Shown here in pieces: positions 9,538 to 19,301 of a DNA stretch of 64,000 nt. Source of the stretch: Alkalihalobacillus sp. CinArs1 (GTDB lineage: Bacteria; Bacillota; Bacilli; Bacillales; Guptibacillaceae); the NCBI RefSeq assembly GCF_947387515.1, contig NZ_CANDOB010000001.1, positions 1,364,001 through 1,428,000 of the forward strand, in the 5' to 3' direction. The notes below the pieces were generated by a model that saw nothing but the letters and a program-made list of their open reading frames with translations, did not search any database and was not told the DNA's origin. Position 1 is the first letter of the stretch; each line of letters opens with the position of its first letter. The position numbers and the translations under genes were made by a program.

Positions 9538-10689
9538 TTAGAGTGTCTCAAGAAATTCTACATACTTTATATTTTGTTTACTACGAGCATATTTCCCAAC
9601 ATCTTTATCATTCGTTAACGATGAAATATTTTCATCTTTAATTTTATTAATTGCTTTTAATGCATCATTTTCGTCGTAACAAGAAAAGCCATTTTCGAAT
9701 CCACTAATTAAGTTATCTAAGTCTGTATTTTTCTTTCCTATATAAACTAATGGCTTGTTAACAAAAACATAATCATAAAATTTTGTTCCCATAGCACCTT
9801 TTCTAACGTCTATAATTACACAAGCATCTGACTTTTTCAGCATTTCAATACCATCTACATAGTTAATAAAACCTGTATTTTTATAATTCTTTGGATTAAA
9901 ACCACTTATTTTAATGGCTTCATTAGTTTCTTTTTCTGGTAAACCAATATGAAGAACAAGTAACTCAGGATACTTTTTGTTTAGAGTTTTCATAGCTTTA
10001 AAGAAATCTATGCTATGTTTAACTGAGTAATAGGAAAGCTTTCCGAAAGCAGCCACTACAAATTTATCCTGATAAGGATTCTCAGTTGATCCTTGTGACT
10101 TTTTCAGTAGATTATCGTCATAACCATTAGATATGACCTCTAGATCTTTCTTTTTATATACTCTTTTTAATATTTGCTTCCATTCCTCAGTTACAGTAAC
10201 AACTAAATCAGCATATTTGATATTCTCTTTTTCAATTAAGAAATAGGCTGTTTTCTTAGAAAGATTGTAAGGATTGAAGAATTCCATTTTATTCCTCATA
10301 TCAAAAATCCATAAATCCCTGTAGTCAATAACACACTTTGTGTTGTATTCTTCCTTAGCAACTTTACACAGAGGGATTGTGTAGTACGGGCCAGCCGTAA
10401 TAAATACCAAATCAAACTTTTCTTTATTCATTACTTCTCTAAATACAGATTTATAGCGGTTACTTGCTTCAAAATATCTGACAGACTGATCTACATTTAC
10501 TGTATGTGTTTCTAGTTTTAGTAGGTCTTCATCACTATCTGACAGCTTATCTATTCTCTCATCAAACTCATTTCTAATAATAGTAAGTTCGTGACCCTGT
10601 TTTATCAATTCATGGGCGAGACTGGAAACTCTTACTATTGCAACTGTTCCAAAAGGTGGGAAAAAGGGTGAAACTATTAATATTTTCAA
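9538..10689 (-). CDS. glycosyltransferase, GT4-like (GT-B fold)
   Basis: A 383-residue cytoplasmic or membrane-associated transferase starting at TTG behind GGAG with 8-base spacing. The N-terminal MKILIVSPFFPPFGTVAIVR is the first strand and loop of a GT-B enzyme, followed by a GT4-type acceptor domain with VIDYRDLWIF. The donor half has FVVAAFGKLSYYSVKH and the weak nucleotide-sugar loop GMGTK..DYVFVNKPLVYIG. It probably adds one sugar of the repeat unit. Donor and acceptor cannot be told. The upstream glycosyltransferase gene ends 13 bases before this start. Confidence 0.8.
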   Translation of the reverse strand: MKILIVSPFFPPFGTVAIVRVSSLAHELIKQGHELTIIRNEFDERIDKLSDSDEDLLKLETHTVNVDQSVRYFEASNRYKSVFREVMNKEKFDLVFITAGPYYTIPLCKVAKEEYNTKCVIDYRDLWIFDMRNKMEFFNPYNLSKKTAYFLIEKENIKYADLVVTVTEEWKQILKRVYKKKDLEVISNGYDDNLLKKSQGSTENPYQDKFVVAAFGKLSYYSVKHSIDFFKAMKTLNKKYPELLVLHIGLPEKETNEAIKISGFNPKNYKNTGFINYVDGIEMLKKSDACVIIDVRKGAMGTKFYDYVFVNKPLVYIGKKNTDLDNLISGFENGFSCYDENDALKAINKIKDENISSLTNDKDVGKYARSKQNIKYVEFLETL

Positions 10690-10701
10690 ATCAATTACTC
10701 C

Positions 10702-11856
10702 TTAAGAATTTTTAGATAGACAGCTTTGATATATTTCGAATAATTGTTCACCAATCGCTTCTTCACTGAATTGTTCATGTGCAAAATCAGCAATTTCTTT
10801 AGAGTTATACATTGAGCGATTCTTGTGAATTTCATTCATTTTATCACCAAGACTTTCGACACAATCCACTTGAAAGAACAGTCCTCTGTCATTATTAATA
10901 TACTGAGCTAACGGCGAGACATTAGCCACTATAACCGGTTTTCCACAAGACATGGCTTCAACAACAGGAACACCAAAGGTTTCAAAAGAGCTAGCTGTAA
11001 CATAAGAGTTACTTTTACTTAGTAATTTTGCGGTTTTCTCTCTGTTTAAAAACCCAGTTAACTTTATTTTATCACTCATATTTAAGGAATTAATCTGCTC
11101 TTTAAGATTTGAATATTCCTCACCATCACCTACAATAATGAGTTCTACATTTTTCACATTATTGAACCTCTTAGCAAATGCTTCAATAACAATGTCAAAC
11201 TTCTTCCCTTTTACTAGTCTACCAATTGATACAAACCTATATATATCGTTATTTAAATCCTCACAATACGAGAAAGAGGATGCAACAACATTGGGTACTA
11301 CTATGTATTCTCTATCTACTCCTGTTAATTCTTTAATACTTGTAGGTAAAAGATTATTAACACTGAGAAATTTATCCGCGTTAGCAGTTACCTTCCGAAG
11401 AAGATTAATTTGTTTGATAGACAATTCCTTATTTTGTACTCTTGAATAGTGCTCAGTAATAACAATATTGGTATCAAGAGATGCTAAGTAATCCCATATC
11501 TCTTCAGTGAGGGTTATTATAGGGAAGTGAATATGTATAATATCCGGGATTCCATGTTCATTAATTATCTTTTTAATATTATATAAACTTGAGATAGTTT
11601 TAAGTTTATCAAAAAGTATTTTTGGGAGCCCTCCTATAGGAAAGTGACTCCCCCTGATATAAATATTACTGTCATACTTTTTGATGTTATTTAACTTTCG
11701 CAACCTAAAAACCGAGCGATTATCGCTAAATGTAAATAAAATTTGAAGAGGACTATCAGAAAAGTTAGAAACTGCTTTTGCTTGCTCATATTCAAAAATA
11801 CCAATCATCCCAGTTTCAACTTCTGGATAACCTCTTCCTATGATTAATAGCTTCAT
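10702..11856 (-). CDS. glycosyltransferase family 4 protein
   Basis: About 384 residues, GT-B fold. The donor-site signature is clear: VPNVVASSFSY, then FVSIGRLVKGKKFDIVIEAF (about 217-236) and the E-x7-E element SSFETFGVPVVEAMSCGKPVI (about 292-312) that holds the nucleotide sugar. I prefer the ATG at 11856 because AAGGTGAG lies 11 bases upstream; the GTG four codons earlier overlaps that site. It should act in repeat-unit assembly on the lipid carrier. Confidence 0.88.
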   Translation of the reverse strand: MKLLIIGRGYPEVETGMIGIFEYEQAKAVSNFSDSPLQILFTFSDNRSVFRLRKLNNIKKYDSNIYIRGSHFPIGGLPKILFDKLKTISSLYNIKKIINEHGIPDIIHIHFPIITLTEEIWDYLASLDTNIVITEHYSRVQNKELSIKQINLLRKVTANADKFLSVNNLLPTSIKELTGVDREYIVVPNVVASSFSYCEDLNNDIYRFVSIGRLVKGKKFDIVIEAFAKRFNNVKNVELIIVGDGEEYSNLKEQINSLNMSDKIKLTGFLNREKTAKLLSKSNSYVTASSFETFGVPVVEAMSCGKPVIVANVSPLAQYINNDRGLFFQVDCVESLGDKMNEIHKNRSMYNSKEIADFAHEQFSEEAIGEQLFEIYQSCLSKNS

Positions 11857-11956
11857 TAATTTAACCACTCACCTTAAATATATCTACCATAATATTAAAA
11901 TCTGAAGCAAAAGTTAGTATTATAATTGATACTTAATATTATTTCTTAATACAGAA

Positions 11957-13159
11957 TTATTTTAATTTAACAATAATATCTTCTTTAATTTGTTCTATTT
12001 TGTCTTCACATTCTTCAATTGATTTGCCTTTCACAATAACCTGACCAATACAATCATTTGAACTTTCGAAGGTATTAACTTCATCTCCTGGTTTTACGAA
12101 GAACGTAATTTCTACAATATCCTCATTCGTTGGTCCAGTGTATTCTATTTTATCAAGAGTACCCTTTTCAGTTTCAGAAAATAACATTCTTGCTAATCCA
12201 GCATTAGGATACTTATCACGCTTTTCCCATATTAGTCTTGGATCTTCGCCTATAGCCATAGCACTTATCATTTCATAATAATTTATTCCATAATTAATAG
12301 AAACTAATTCAGGAAGGCAGTTAGCTCCCACACGACCAGTAAGCTCAATAATGTAAACTTTCCCTTCTTTTACTATTAAATCCACATTTACAGCACAATT
12401 ATCAAGGTTTAAAGCTCGGATGGCACTACTCACGCATTCTTCAGCTTGTTGAAGTATATCCTTAGAACATTCAATAGGTACAGAATGGCCTACTGGTATT
12501 TCTGTATGACTCCTGAATGTCTCATCTCCATGAGGTAAAACGAATAATATTTCGTTATTAAAAATGAAAGATTGTGCACCAAACTCCCATCCTTCAATGA
12601 ATTCTTCTACAATACAGTAATTCCGTTTTGTATCTTGCATTGATTTTCTAAATCCTTCAAACGCTTCTTCTTTTGTATGAGCAATATAGATACCTTTACT
12701 TCCTTGTAAGTCGGTGGCTTTGATGATGACTGGCAACATTAAATCTTCAAGACATTGACTAAGTTCTTTTTCAGATGAAACTTTAGAAAATTTAGCAGTA
12801 CTAACACCGTTTTCCATTAATGCAGTTTTCATCTTCAACTTATCTTGACAAAATGTTGCAGCATCCTCATCTAACCCAGTTAAACCTAAATTTTCGCATG
12901 ATTTCCCTAAAGCAGTTACTCCTGTATCTAGGCAACATGTAGCTATTCCATCAAGATTTAACTCTCTCGATTTGGCCAATACCATATCTGGATTTGAAAT
13001 ATCCATATGTGCTACCTCATCCGCAAGTAAAGTTCCAGGTGGGTTACCGTTTGGCATAGTTCCCACAACTGTATGTATCCCCATCTCTTTTGCAGCTTTT
13101 ATTAATCCAACTTGTCCTCTTCCTGCTCCTAATATTAATAACCGCTTATTTTCGAACAT
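11957..13159 (-). CDS. ATP-grasp domain protein (carboxylate-amine ligase-like), copy 2
   Basis: A 400-residue enzyme with an N-terminal Rossmann-like preATP-grasp domain (RLLILGAGRGQVGLIKAAKE), central ATP-binding residues in IIKATDLQGSKGIYIA, and the metal/ATP site CAVNVDLIVKEGKVYIIELT followed by GRVGANCLP. This is the architecture of enzymes that join a carboxylate to an amine through an acyl phosphate. It sits directly after a second ATP-grasp gene of the same length, 36 bases away. Since the locus makes an amino sugar, adding an amino acid or other acid to it is a plausible job. The substrate is not predictable. Confidence 0.75.
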   Translation of the reverse strand: MFENKRLLILGAGRGQVGLIKAAKEMGIHTVVGTMPNGNPPGTLLADEVAHMDISNPDMVLAKSRELNLDGIATCCLDTGVTALGKSCENLGLTGLDEDAATFCQDKLKMKTALMENGVSTAKFSKVSSEKELSQCLEDLMLPVIIKATDLQGSKGIYIAHTKEEAFEGFRKSMQDTKRNYCIVEEFIEGWEFGAQSFIFNNEILFVLPHGDETFRSHTEIPVGHSVPIECSKDILQQAEECVSSAIRALNLDNCAVNVDLIVKEGKVYIIELTGRVGANCLPELVSINYGINYYEMISAMAIGEDPRLIWEKRDKYPNAGLARMLFSETEKGTLDKIEYTGPTNEDIVEITFFVKPGDEVNTFESSNDCIGQVIVKGKSIEECEDKIEQIKEDIIVKLK

Positions 13160-13195
13160 ATTATTATCCCCTTTTTCGTAATAACTTAATGAAAT

Positions 13196-14386
13196 TCAAT
13201 CAATTTCTAATTTTATACATTCTATTGCTTTTTCACAGTAATTAATTGCATCTGCCGCTGTTGTACCTTGAGCTACCACATATCCTAAACGATTATGACT
13301 ATTATTTATTTCTTCAGATTGGTCTCCAACACGTTTTAGCATCTTCACCTCATATACCCCGTCAATATTTCTTGCAGTGTCTATTCCGTCTATATTTTTT
13401 ATTTCTCCTTTTTTTGCTGACAAATACTGAATGGAGCTTCCCTTCTCGAAAGATGGATTTAAATCGACTTCTTCCTGACACGAAATATTGATAACGGCCT
13501 TCAACATGTCTATTCCCGTAGAGAGCGGGACTAAGTATGTAGAGATGAAGTCACCTCCCATACGAGCACCAAGTTCAATTATTTTAGGGCCATGTTTGGT
13601 TTGCATGATTTCAACATGAGCAGGTCCGTTTGCAATTCCTATAGCCAAAACTGACTTTATAGCTAGTTTTTTTATACTATCTATGTTAGCTTCACTTAAT
13701 CTACTAGGTTGGCTATGCCGCATTTCTACAAAATGTGGTGCACCTGTTGTTAATTTATCAGTAACAGCTAGTACATGTACTTTTCCATTTAATACAACGA
13801 TCTCTACACTTACTTCATATCCATCCATATATTCTTCAATAATTACTCCCGAACTAGAACCTTGAGAGGAGCTATATGCAACAGACTCTTTTAGTTCTCT
13901 AGGGTTGTTGATTAGTACCACACCTCTACTACCAGAACTATCGATGGGCTTACTAATGCAAGGATACTCAATCTCACTTTCGATACTTCCAAGTTCATCA
14001 ACTGTTTGTAAAATATAATACCAAGGATGCGCTACACCCATTTTCTCAAAAACTTTTATCATTTCTCCTTTATCAGTAGCCTTAAGAGCTGAATCATAAG
14101 AAATTCCATTTAATCCTAGTTTTTCACAAGTATATGCCACAGCACGTACAGGCATATCTGTGGCTAATGTCATTACACCATCTGCACAAAATTCTTTAGC
14201 AGTTTCATATATACCCTGTTCATCTATAGTGCTTACATTATAATATTTATCTGCATAAGATACTCCGATTGCTCTTGAATTGTAATCTGCTACAGCTACT
14301 TGATAGCCCATTTGTTTAGCCTTAATTATAGCTGGTAATTGTAAATACGATCCGCCTACAATGAGTATTCTTTTCTTATTTTTCAT
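13196..14386 (-). CDS. ATP-grasp domain protein (carboxylate-amine ligase-like), copy 1
   Basis: A 396-residue paralogue of the following gene. Visible are the preATP-grasp start RILIVGGSYLQLPAIIKAKQ, the flexible loop SKPIDSSGSRGVVLI (about 145-159), the ATP-binding EEYMDGYEVSVEIVV, and the metal-binding end VEIMQTKHGPKIIELGARMG. Its start overlaps the end of the priming sugar transferase gene by 11 bases, which implies translational coupling and a role in early repeat-unit chemistry. The pair may add two different groups. Confidence 0.75.
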   Translation of the reverse strand: MKNKKRILIVGGSYLQLPAIIKAKQMGYQVAVADYNSRAIGVSYADKYYNVSTIDEQGIYETAKEFCADGVMTLATDMPVRAVAYTCEKLGLNGISYDSALKATDKGEMIKVFEKMGVAHPWYYILQTVDELGSIESEIEYPCISKPIDSSGSRGVVLINNPRELKESVAYSSSQGSSSGVIIEEYMDGYEVSVEIVVLNGKVHVLAVTDKLTTGAPHFVEMRHSQPSRLSEANIDSIKKLAIKSVLAIGIANGPAHVEIMQTKHGPKIIELGARMGGDFISTYLVPLSTGIDMLKAVINISCQEEVDLNPSFEKGSSIQYLSAKKGEIKNIDGIDTARNIDGVYEVKMLKRVGDQSEEINNSHNRLGYVVAQGTTAADAINYCEKAIECIKLEID

Positions 14387-15008
14387 TTTGTTTTTCAGTT
14401 ACCCTTCCACTACCAGAAGGATTTGTATTAATATTTTTGTTTAACAATACTGTTCCAACAGTTTTAAATAGGATTTTCATATCTAGTACAAGTGAAACAT
14501 GATCAACATAATAACAATCATTTATATATTTTTCTCTCTGGGGAATAGAATTTCTGTAATAGGCTTGATTATACCCAGTGATTCCTGGCCTGATGGTAAT
14601 TCTTTTCCTTTCTATTTCATCAAGGGAACTAAAAGCTTTAGAAGTCAAATTAGGTCTTGGACCTATAAAACTCATATCTCCCTTTAATACATTTAAAATT
14701 TGAAGTACTTCGTCTATAGAAGATTTCCTTAATATTTTTCCTACTTGCGTCACTCGAGGATCATTTTCACTATTAAATGTAGAAGAATCTTCATTCCTTA
14801 TATCAGGGGCATTTACATGCATTGATCGAAACTTGAACATTTTAAATGCTTTCCCATTAAGACCACGTCTTTCGGCATTATAAAAAATTGGTCCACGATC
14901 CTCTAAATATATGAAAGGAGCAACTATTATTATAATTAATAAAACAAAAGGTAGTGCTACTAATGCAACTACTATATCTAATATTCTTTTAATGTATGTT
15001 TGATACAT
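14376..15008 (-). CDS. undecaprenyl-phosphate sugar-1-phosphate transferase (PglC-like initiating enzyme)
   Basis: Starts repeat-unit synthesis by moving a sugar phosphate onto undecaprenyl phosphate at the inner membrane face. The 210 residues have one N-terminal hydrophobic hairpin (about 8-33), then FKMFKFRSMHVNAP (about 55-68), the family's Asp-Glu pair in SSIDEVLQILNVLKGDMSFI, and GPRP followed by RPGITGYNQAYYRN. The short form without extra N-terminal helices resembles PglC, which uses diNAcBac. That agrees with the PglF-like dehydratase and PglE-like aminotransferase just upstream. Confidence 0.9.
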   Translation of the reverse strand: MYQTYIKRILDIVVALVALPFVLLIIIIVAPFIYLEDRGPIFYNAERRGLNGKAFKMFKFRSMHVNAPDIRNEDSSTFNSENDPRVTQVGKILRKSSIDEVLQILNVLKGDMSFIGPRPNLTSKAFSSLDEIERKRITIRPGITGYNQAYYRNSIPQREKYINDCYYVDHVSLVLDMKILFKTVGTVLLNKNINTNPSGSGRVTEKQNEK

Positions 15009-15114
15009 TTTTATACCTCTCTCAATCTTTTATTTAAGAATATGCTTTGTAATTCTTATTTAGATTTATTTAGAGTTTATAAAACACATGAGATTCTATA
15101 TTGTATTTCTGTAT

Positions 15115-16341
15115 TCAATTAACTGATTTTACTTCATTTATAACTCTTTTTAGGTTCTCTACTATATATCTCACATCTTCATCACTTAGTAAGGTATGAA
15201 GTGGGAGAGTAATTTCATTAATATACTGACTATGAGCATTTGGAAAATCCTTAATATTAAAGCCCAATAATTTGTAAGCCGTCAACAGAGGTAGAGGTTT
15301 ATAATGTACATTACAAGCAATACCACTTTCAGCCATTTTTATAATGATTCTATTTCGTTGACTTTCATTTATTTCCGGAATTCTAATCATATAAAGGTGT
15401 CCAGAAGAAGCGAAGTCATATCCATAATGTACTAAACTTTGGAGCCCTAATGGTTTAAGTGTGGTATCATACATCATGATGATCTCTTTTCGTCTTTCCA
15501 ATAAACTTTCATATCTATCTAGCTGTACTAAGCCTATACTAGCCATTATATCTGTCATGTTGCATTTATAAGCAGGGTAGATAATGTCGTATTCCCATGC
15601 ACCCTTCTGAGTCTTAGCAAGTGCATCCTTAGACTGACCATGAAGACTATACAACATAAATTGGTTATATAACCATTCATCGTCTATATTATTATTATTC
15701 CAAACCACTGCTCCTCCTTCTGCTGTAGTGAAATTTTTCACAGCATGGAATGAAAAGCATGTAAAGTCAGCAGCTTGTCCACACATTATCCCTTTTCTTT
15801 CAGATCCAAAAGCATGAGCAGCATCAGTCATAACAATCACTCTATTAAACACCTTTTGAAACTCATTATTTGGTTTAAATAGATTCTTCCTTTTATTTAC
15901 CACTTCATAAATAGTATCGTAGTCACACATCTTCCCTGCAATATCAACAGGAACAATAACTTTAGTTTTCTCTGTTATTGCGTCACTTAATTTGGAATAA
16001 TCCATTTCAAAAGAGTCTGGAGCAGTATCAACTAAAACGATTTTAGCCCCTACATGCTCAATAACTGAAGCGGTAGCTGTATATGTATAAGCTGAGGTGA
16101 TAACTTCATCGCCTGGACCTACTCCTAGGATTCTCAATGTAAGTTCCATTGAAGCTGTTGCAGAATTTAAACATACAGCTTTATTAACATCTACAAAATG
16201 AGCTATTCTCTTTTCAAGTTCCTTAGTTTTTGGACCAGTTGTAATCCATCCAGATTTCATGGCTTTAATTACTTCTTCAATCTCACCACTTTTAATATCT
16301 GGTGGAGAAAAAGAGATATTTCTTAAATTTGTTTCAACCAT
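15115..16341 (-). CDS. DegT/DnrJ/EryC1/StrS family sugar aminotransferase
   Basis: A PLP enzyme of 408 residues that should aminate a 4-keto (or 3-keto) nucleotide sugar. The family features are all present: GWITTGPKTKELEKRIAHFV near the N-terminus, TSAYTYTATASVI at about 81-93, the Asp that binds PLP in VMTDAAHAFGS, and the Schiff-base Lys202 in FHAVKNFTTAEGGAV. A GTGAGGA ribosome binding site precedes the ATG. It follows the PglF-like dehydratase in the same direction, so the likely product is a UDP-4-amino-4,6-dideoxy-HexNAc. Confidence 0.9.
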   Translation of the reverse strand: MVETNLRNISFSPPDIKSGEIEEVIKAMKSGWITTGPKTKELEKRIAHFVDVNKAVCLNSATASMELTLRILGVGPGDEVITSAYTYTATASVIEHVGAKIVLVDTAPDSFEMDYSKLSDAITEKTKVIVPVDIAGKMCDYDTIYEVVNKRKNLFKPNNEFQKVFNRVIVMTDAAHAFGSERKGIMCGQAADFTCFSFHAVKNFTTAEGGAVVWNNNNIDDEWLYNQFMLYSLHGQSKDALAKTQKGAWEYDIIYPAYKCNMTDIMASIGLVQLDRYESLLERRKEIIMMYDTTLKPLGLQSLVHYGYDFASSGHLYMIRIPEINESQRNRIIIKMAESGIACNVHYKPLPLLTAYKLLGFNIKDFPNAHSQYINEITLPLHTLLSDEDVRYIVENLKRVINEVKSVN

Positions 16342-16703
16342 TTAATGATTCCTCACTTCATTTGTATTTTAACCTAATCTTTTTAGTTCTTTATGACTAT
16401 GCATCACTTTCCAACTTACCAAATATTAATTGTTATGAAGACTATCAAAGAACCTTGGGGATAGATTAAAATCGTTATTACTTATACAATTTAGTTAAAA
16501 AATAGTTACTAGTTACATAATTTCTTCAATCACATAATTGAAATATTCGTAAAATATCAAGTGTATATAAGTCAAGGGACTCTTGTTTGAAACGCACAGT
16601 AAATCACCCACCAAATCCATTTGTAAATATGAGTATGGTGGGTTAACCTATGTACAATCAAACGTTGCGGAGCTCTTTAATGTTTAATAAAACTATGAGC
16701 GTG
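16342..16703 (-). other. intergenic region with a long-loop inverted repeat
   Basis: The 362 bases between the dehydratase stop and the aminotransferase start are AT-rich and show no reading frame with a start signal. They hold an 8-bp inverted repeat with a long loop (ACCCACCA at 16606-16613 and its complement at 16636-16643) without a T-tract. This is the largest gap in the EPS operon, so an internal promoter or processing site for the downstream genes is possible. Confidence 0.4.
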
Positions 16704-18527
16704 TTATTTAGCATATATGAGTCGTTCTTCTGAACTAATTCTGTTATGTGCAATATCTAAAACTCTCTCTCTAACAGAAACTTTATCCATAACATCAAAA
16801 TTATTTACAAACTCTATCACAACTGTCAAATCTACATTAACGGACTTACCAACATAAATCTTTGGATAAACTTGTTCTTCATGAACTTCATCCTTACCAA
16901 GAAGCTCCTCAAATAATTTCTCACCGGGTCTAACTCCTGCAAATTTGATTCCAATCTCATCGACTGAATATCCGGAAAGCTTAATTAAATTTTCTGCAAG
17001 ATCTACTATTTTGACTGGTTCACCCATATCAAGAACAAAAATTTCTCCACCTCTTGCCATAGCTCCTGCCTGTATTACCAGTCTTGAGGCTTCTGGAATA
17101 GTCATAAAATAACGAATCATATCTGGATGTGTCACTGTAACTGGGCCCCCTGCTTGAATCTGTTTCTTAAAAAGAGGGATAACGCTGCCACGACTTCCAA
17201 GGACATTTCCAAAACGAACCGCTACAAACCGAGTATTACTGATTGTATCCATTTGCTGAACAATCATTTCAGCTAGACGCTTTGTAGCACCCATAACGCT
17301 TGTTGGGTTTACAGCTTTATCAGTTGACACCATTACAAATGTATCTACATCTGCTTCATTTGCTGCTTCTGCAACATTCTTAGTTCCAATCACATTATTC
17401 TTAACAGACTCATGCGGATTAGCCTCCATTAATGGGACATGTTTATGAGCAGCTGCATGATATACTACATTTGGACGATAAAGATTAAATACTACACTTA
17501 GTCCTTCACGATCTTGGACATCAGCAATAACAGGAGTAAAAGTAATCTTATCTCCATAAGTATTTTTTAATTCCATCTCGATAGTATAAATACTGTTTTC
17601 CCCATGACCAAGTAAGACTACTTGGTTTGGTTTAAACTTGCTAACCTGACGACATATTTCAGAGCCAATAGATCCACCAGCACCTGTTACAAGAACAGTT
17701 TTTCCAGTGATAGTTTCTGCAATATTATCAGTATCTAACTGAACAGGCTCTCTGCCCAACAAATCCTCTACCTTTACATCTCTAAAATTACTAATTGAAA
17801 CATTGCCAACCATAAGGTCTTCAATCATAGGGATAATTTGTGTTTTAGCTTTAGTTTTAGAACATTCTACATATATACGGTTTAACTCTTTTTTAGATAG
17901 GGAAGGGATAGCAATGACGATATTGTCAGCTTCCATTTCTCTTACATATTTTGTGATTTCATTTGTTGAACCTAATACTGGAACGCCCATTATTTCTAAT
18001 TGATGCTTCTTAATATCATCATCTATGAATCCGACTGGATTAAGGTCAGAGTCAGCACTCTGCTTTAATTGGCGGACAACCATCATACCAGCTGAGCCAG
18101 CCCCAACTACTAACACACGTTTTTTCTTACTCTTTGGATTTATATAATTGTCACGTAAGATACGCCATGAAAAACGAGATCCCCCAATAAATAACATATG
18201 AAGCATCCAAGAGATAAATAGAGCTTTAAAGTATACGTCCTGCAGAAGAATAAATTGAACTATTGCAGCTGTAACTACAGAAAATGTAACAATTTTGAAA
18301 ATAACAACCAATTCACCAATACTAGCATACTGCCAGACACGTTTATATAATTTGTAATAATAAGAAAAAAAATGATGACCAAGAAGTAAGACAATTGAAC
18401 TTGCAACTAAGGGAAGTGAAGTAAGTAATATATTGTAATTCAACAAAAAGCTACTTAAGAAAATAGCGAAAGCGACTATCAGTGAATCTACCACAATTAA
18501 GTAAGACAATCGTTTGCGATACGTCAT
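16704..18527 (-). CDS. polysaccharide biosynthesis protein, membrane NDP-sugar 4,6-dehydratase (CapD/PglF/WbpM-like)
   Basis: A 607-residue protein with four N-terminal membrane segments (about 8-110), a first Rossmann domain (VLVVGAGSAGMMVVRQL) and a catalytic SDR domain (VTGAGGSIGSEICRQVSKF, about 280-298). The active site reads STDKAVNPTSVMGATKR: the usual SDR tyrosine is replaced by Met, as in the UDP-GlcNAc 4,6-dehydratases PglF and WbpM. It probably converts UDP-GlcNAc to a 4-keto-6-deoxy sugar for the aminotransferase downstream. GGAGAGTGAGTGA precedes the ATG. Confidence 0.92.
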   Translation of the reverse strand: MTYRKRLSYLIVVDSLIVAFAIFLSSFLLNYNILLTSLPLVASSIVLLLGHHFFSYYYKLYKRVWQYASIGELVVIFKIVTFSVVTAAIVQFILLQDVYFKALFISWMLHMLFIGGSRFSWRILRDNYINPKSKKKRVLVVGAGSAGMMVVRQLKQSADSDLNPVGFIDDDIKKHQLEIMGVPVLGSTNEITKYVREMEADNIVIAIPSLSKKELNRIYVECSKTKAKTQIIPMIEDLMVGNVSISNFRDVKVEDLLGREPVQLDTDNIAETITGKTVLVTGAGGSIGSEICRQVSKFKPNQVVLLGHGENSIYTIEMELKNTYGDKITFTPVIADVQDREGLSVVFNLYRPNVVYHAAAHKHVPLMEANPHESVKNNVIGTKNVAEAANEADVDTFVMVSTDKAVNPTSVMGATKRLAEMIVQQMDTISNTRFVAVRFGNVLGSRGSVIPLFKKQIQAGGPVTVTHPDMIRYFMTIPEASRLVIQAGAMARGGEIFVLDMGEPVKIVDLAENLIKLSGYSVDEIGIKFAGVRPGEKLFEELLGKDEVHEEQVYPKIYVGKSVNVDLTVVIEFVNNFDVMDKVSVRERVLDIAHNRISSEERLIYAK

Positions 18528-18599
18528 TCACTCACTCTCCGTTCTGTTATTAAAGTTTTCAATATAAATCTTATTTTGGAGCTAAATGAAGGAAATTCA

Positions 18600-19301
18600 C
18601 TACTGCTGTGCATAGTAATAATAGTAACTACCTTCTTTGATCTTCTTTCGATTTAAAACGACTCCCAGTAATTTACTACTTGTACTTTCTAACCGTTCTT
18701 TAGCCTTAATTGCTGCTTCTTTCTCTGTTGTTTCACTACTAACTACCAAGACCGTTCCCTGAACCTTATTAGCTATAATTTGAGAATCTGCAACTGCGAG
18801 AATTGGCGGACAATCGAAAAGAATAATATCATAATAATTTTGGGCTTCTTCAATTAATTCATCCATAGCTTTGGATCCTAGTAACTCAGAAGGATTTGGA
18901 GGAATGGGTCCGCTCGTTAAAACATGAAGGTTCGGCACTTCAGTTTCATATGTAACTTCTTTTAATTTTGCCTGCCTCGTTAGTACATTTGTAATCCCTC
19001 TAGTATTCATTGTGCGAAACGTATAATGAACAGTTGGCTTTCTTAAATCTGCATCTACAATAAGGACACGTTTACCCTGTTGAGCCATAACTACTCCCAA
19101 ATTGGCGATTGTAGTCGATTTACCTTCCATTGGCCCAGAGGATGATATCATTATTGTAACCATCTCTTTATCTAAAGAAGCGAATTGAATATTAGTTCGA
19201 ATCGTTTTGAACTGCTCTGCAATTGGTGATTTAGGATTTTGATGAGTTAATAAACTTCTTTCTTTTGCAACAGTGATTGATTTTCTATTTTTACGACTCA
19301 A
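18600..19301 (-). CDS. capsular/EPS tyrosine-protein kinase (CpsD/CapB/EpsB-like)
   Basis: Cytoplasmic BY-kinase of 233 residues starting at TTG behind GGAGGG. Walker A is SSGPMEGKSTTIANL (about 53-67), Walker A' is VLIVDADLRKPTVH, and Walker B is DIILFDCPPIL. The C-terminus carries a five-Tyr cluster before a short tail, the autophosphorylation site in this family. Its start overlaps the end of the membrane adaptor gene by 11 bases. With the adaptor it should control polymer length and export, and the PHP phosphatase upstream would reverse phosphorylation. Confidence 0.93.
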   Translation of the reverse strand: MSRKNRKSITVAKERSLLTHQNPKSPIAEQFKTIRTNIQFASLDKEMVTIMISSSGPMEGKSTTIANLGVVMAQQGKRVLIVDADLRKPTVHYTFRTMNTRGITNVLTRQAKLKEVTYETEVPNLHVLTSGPIPPNPSELLGSKAMDELIEEAQNYYDIILFDCPPILAVADSQIIANKVQGTVLVVSSETTEKEAAIKAKERLESTSSKLLGVVLNRKKIKEGSYYYYYAQQ

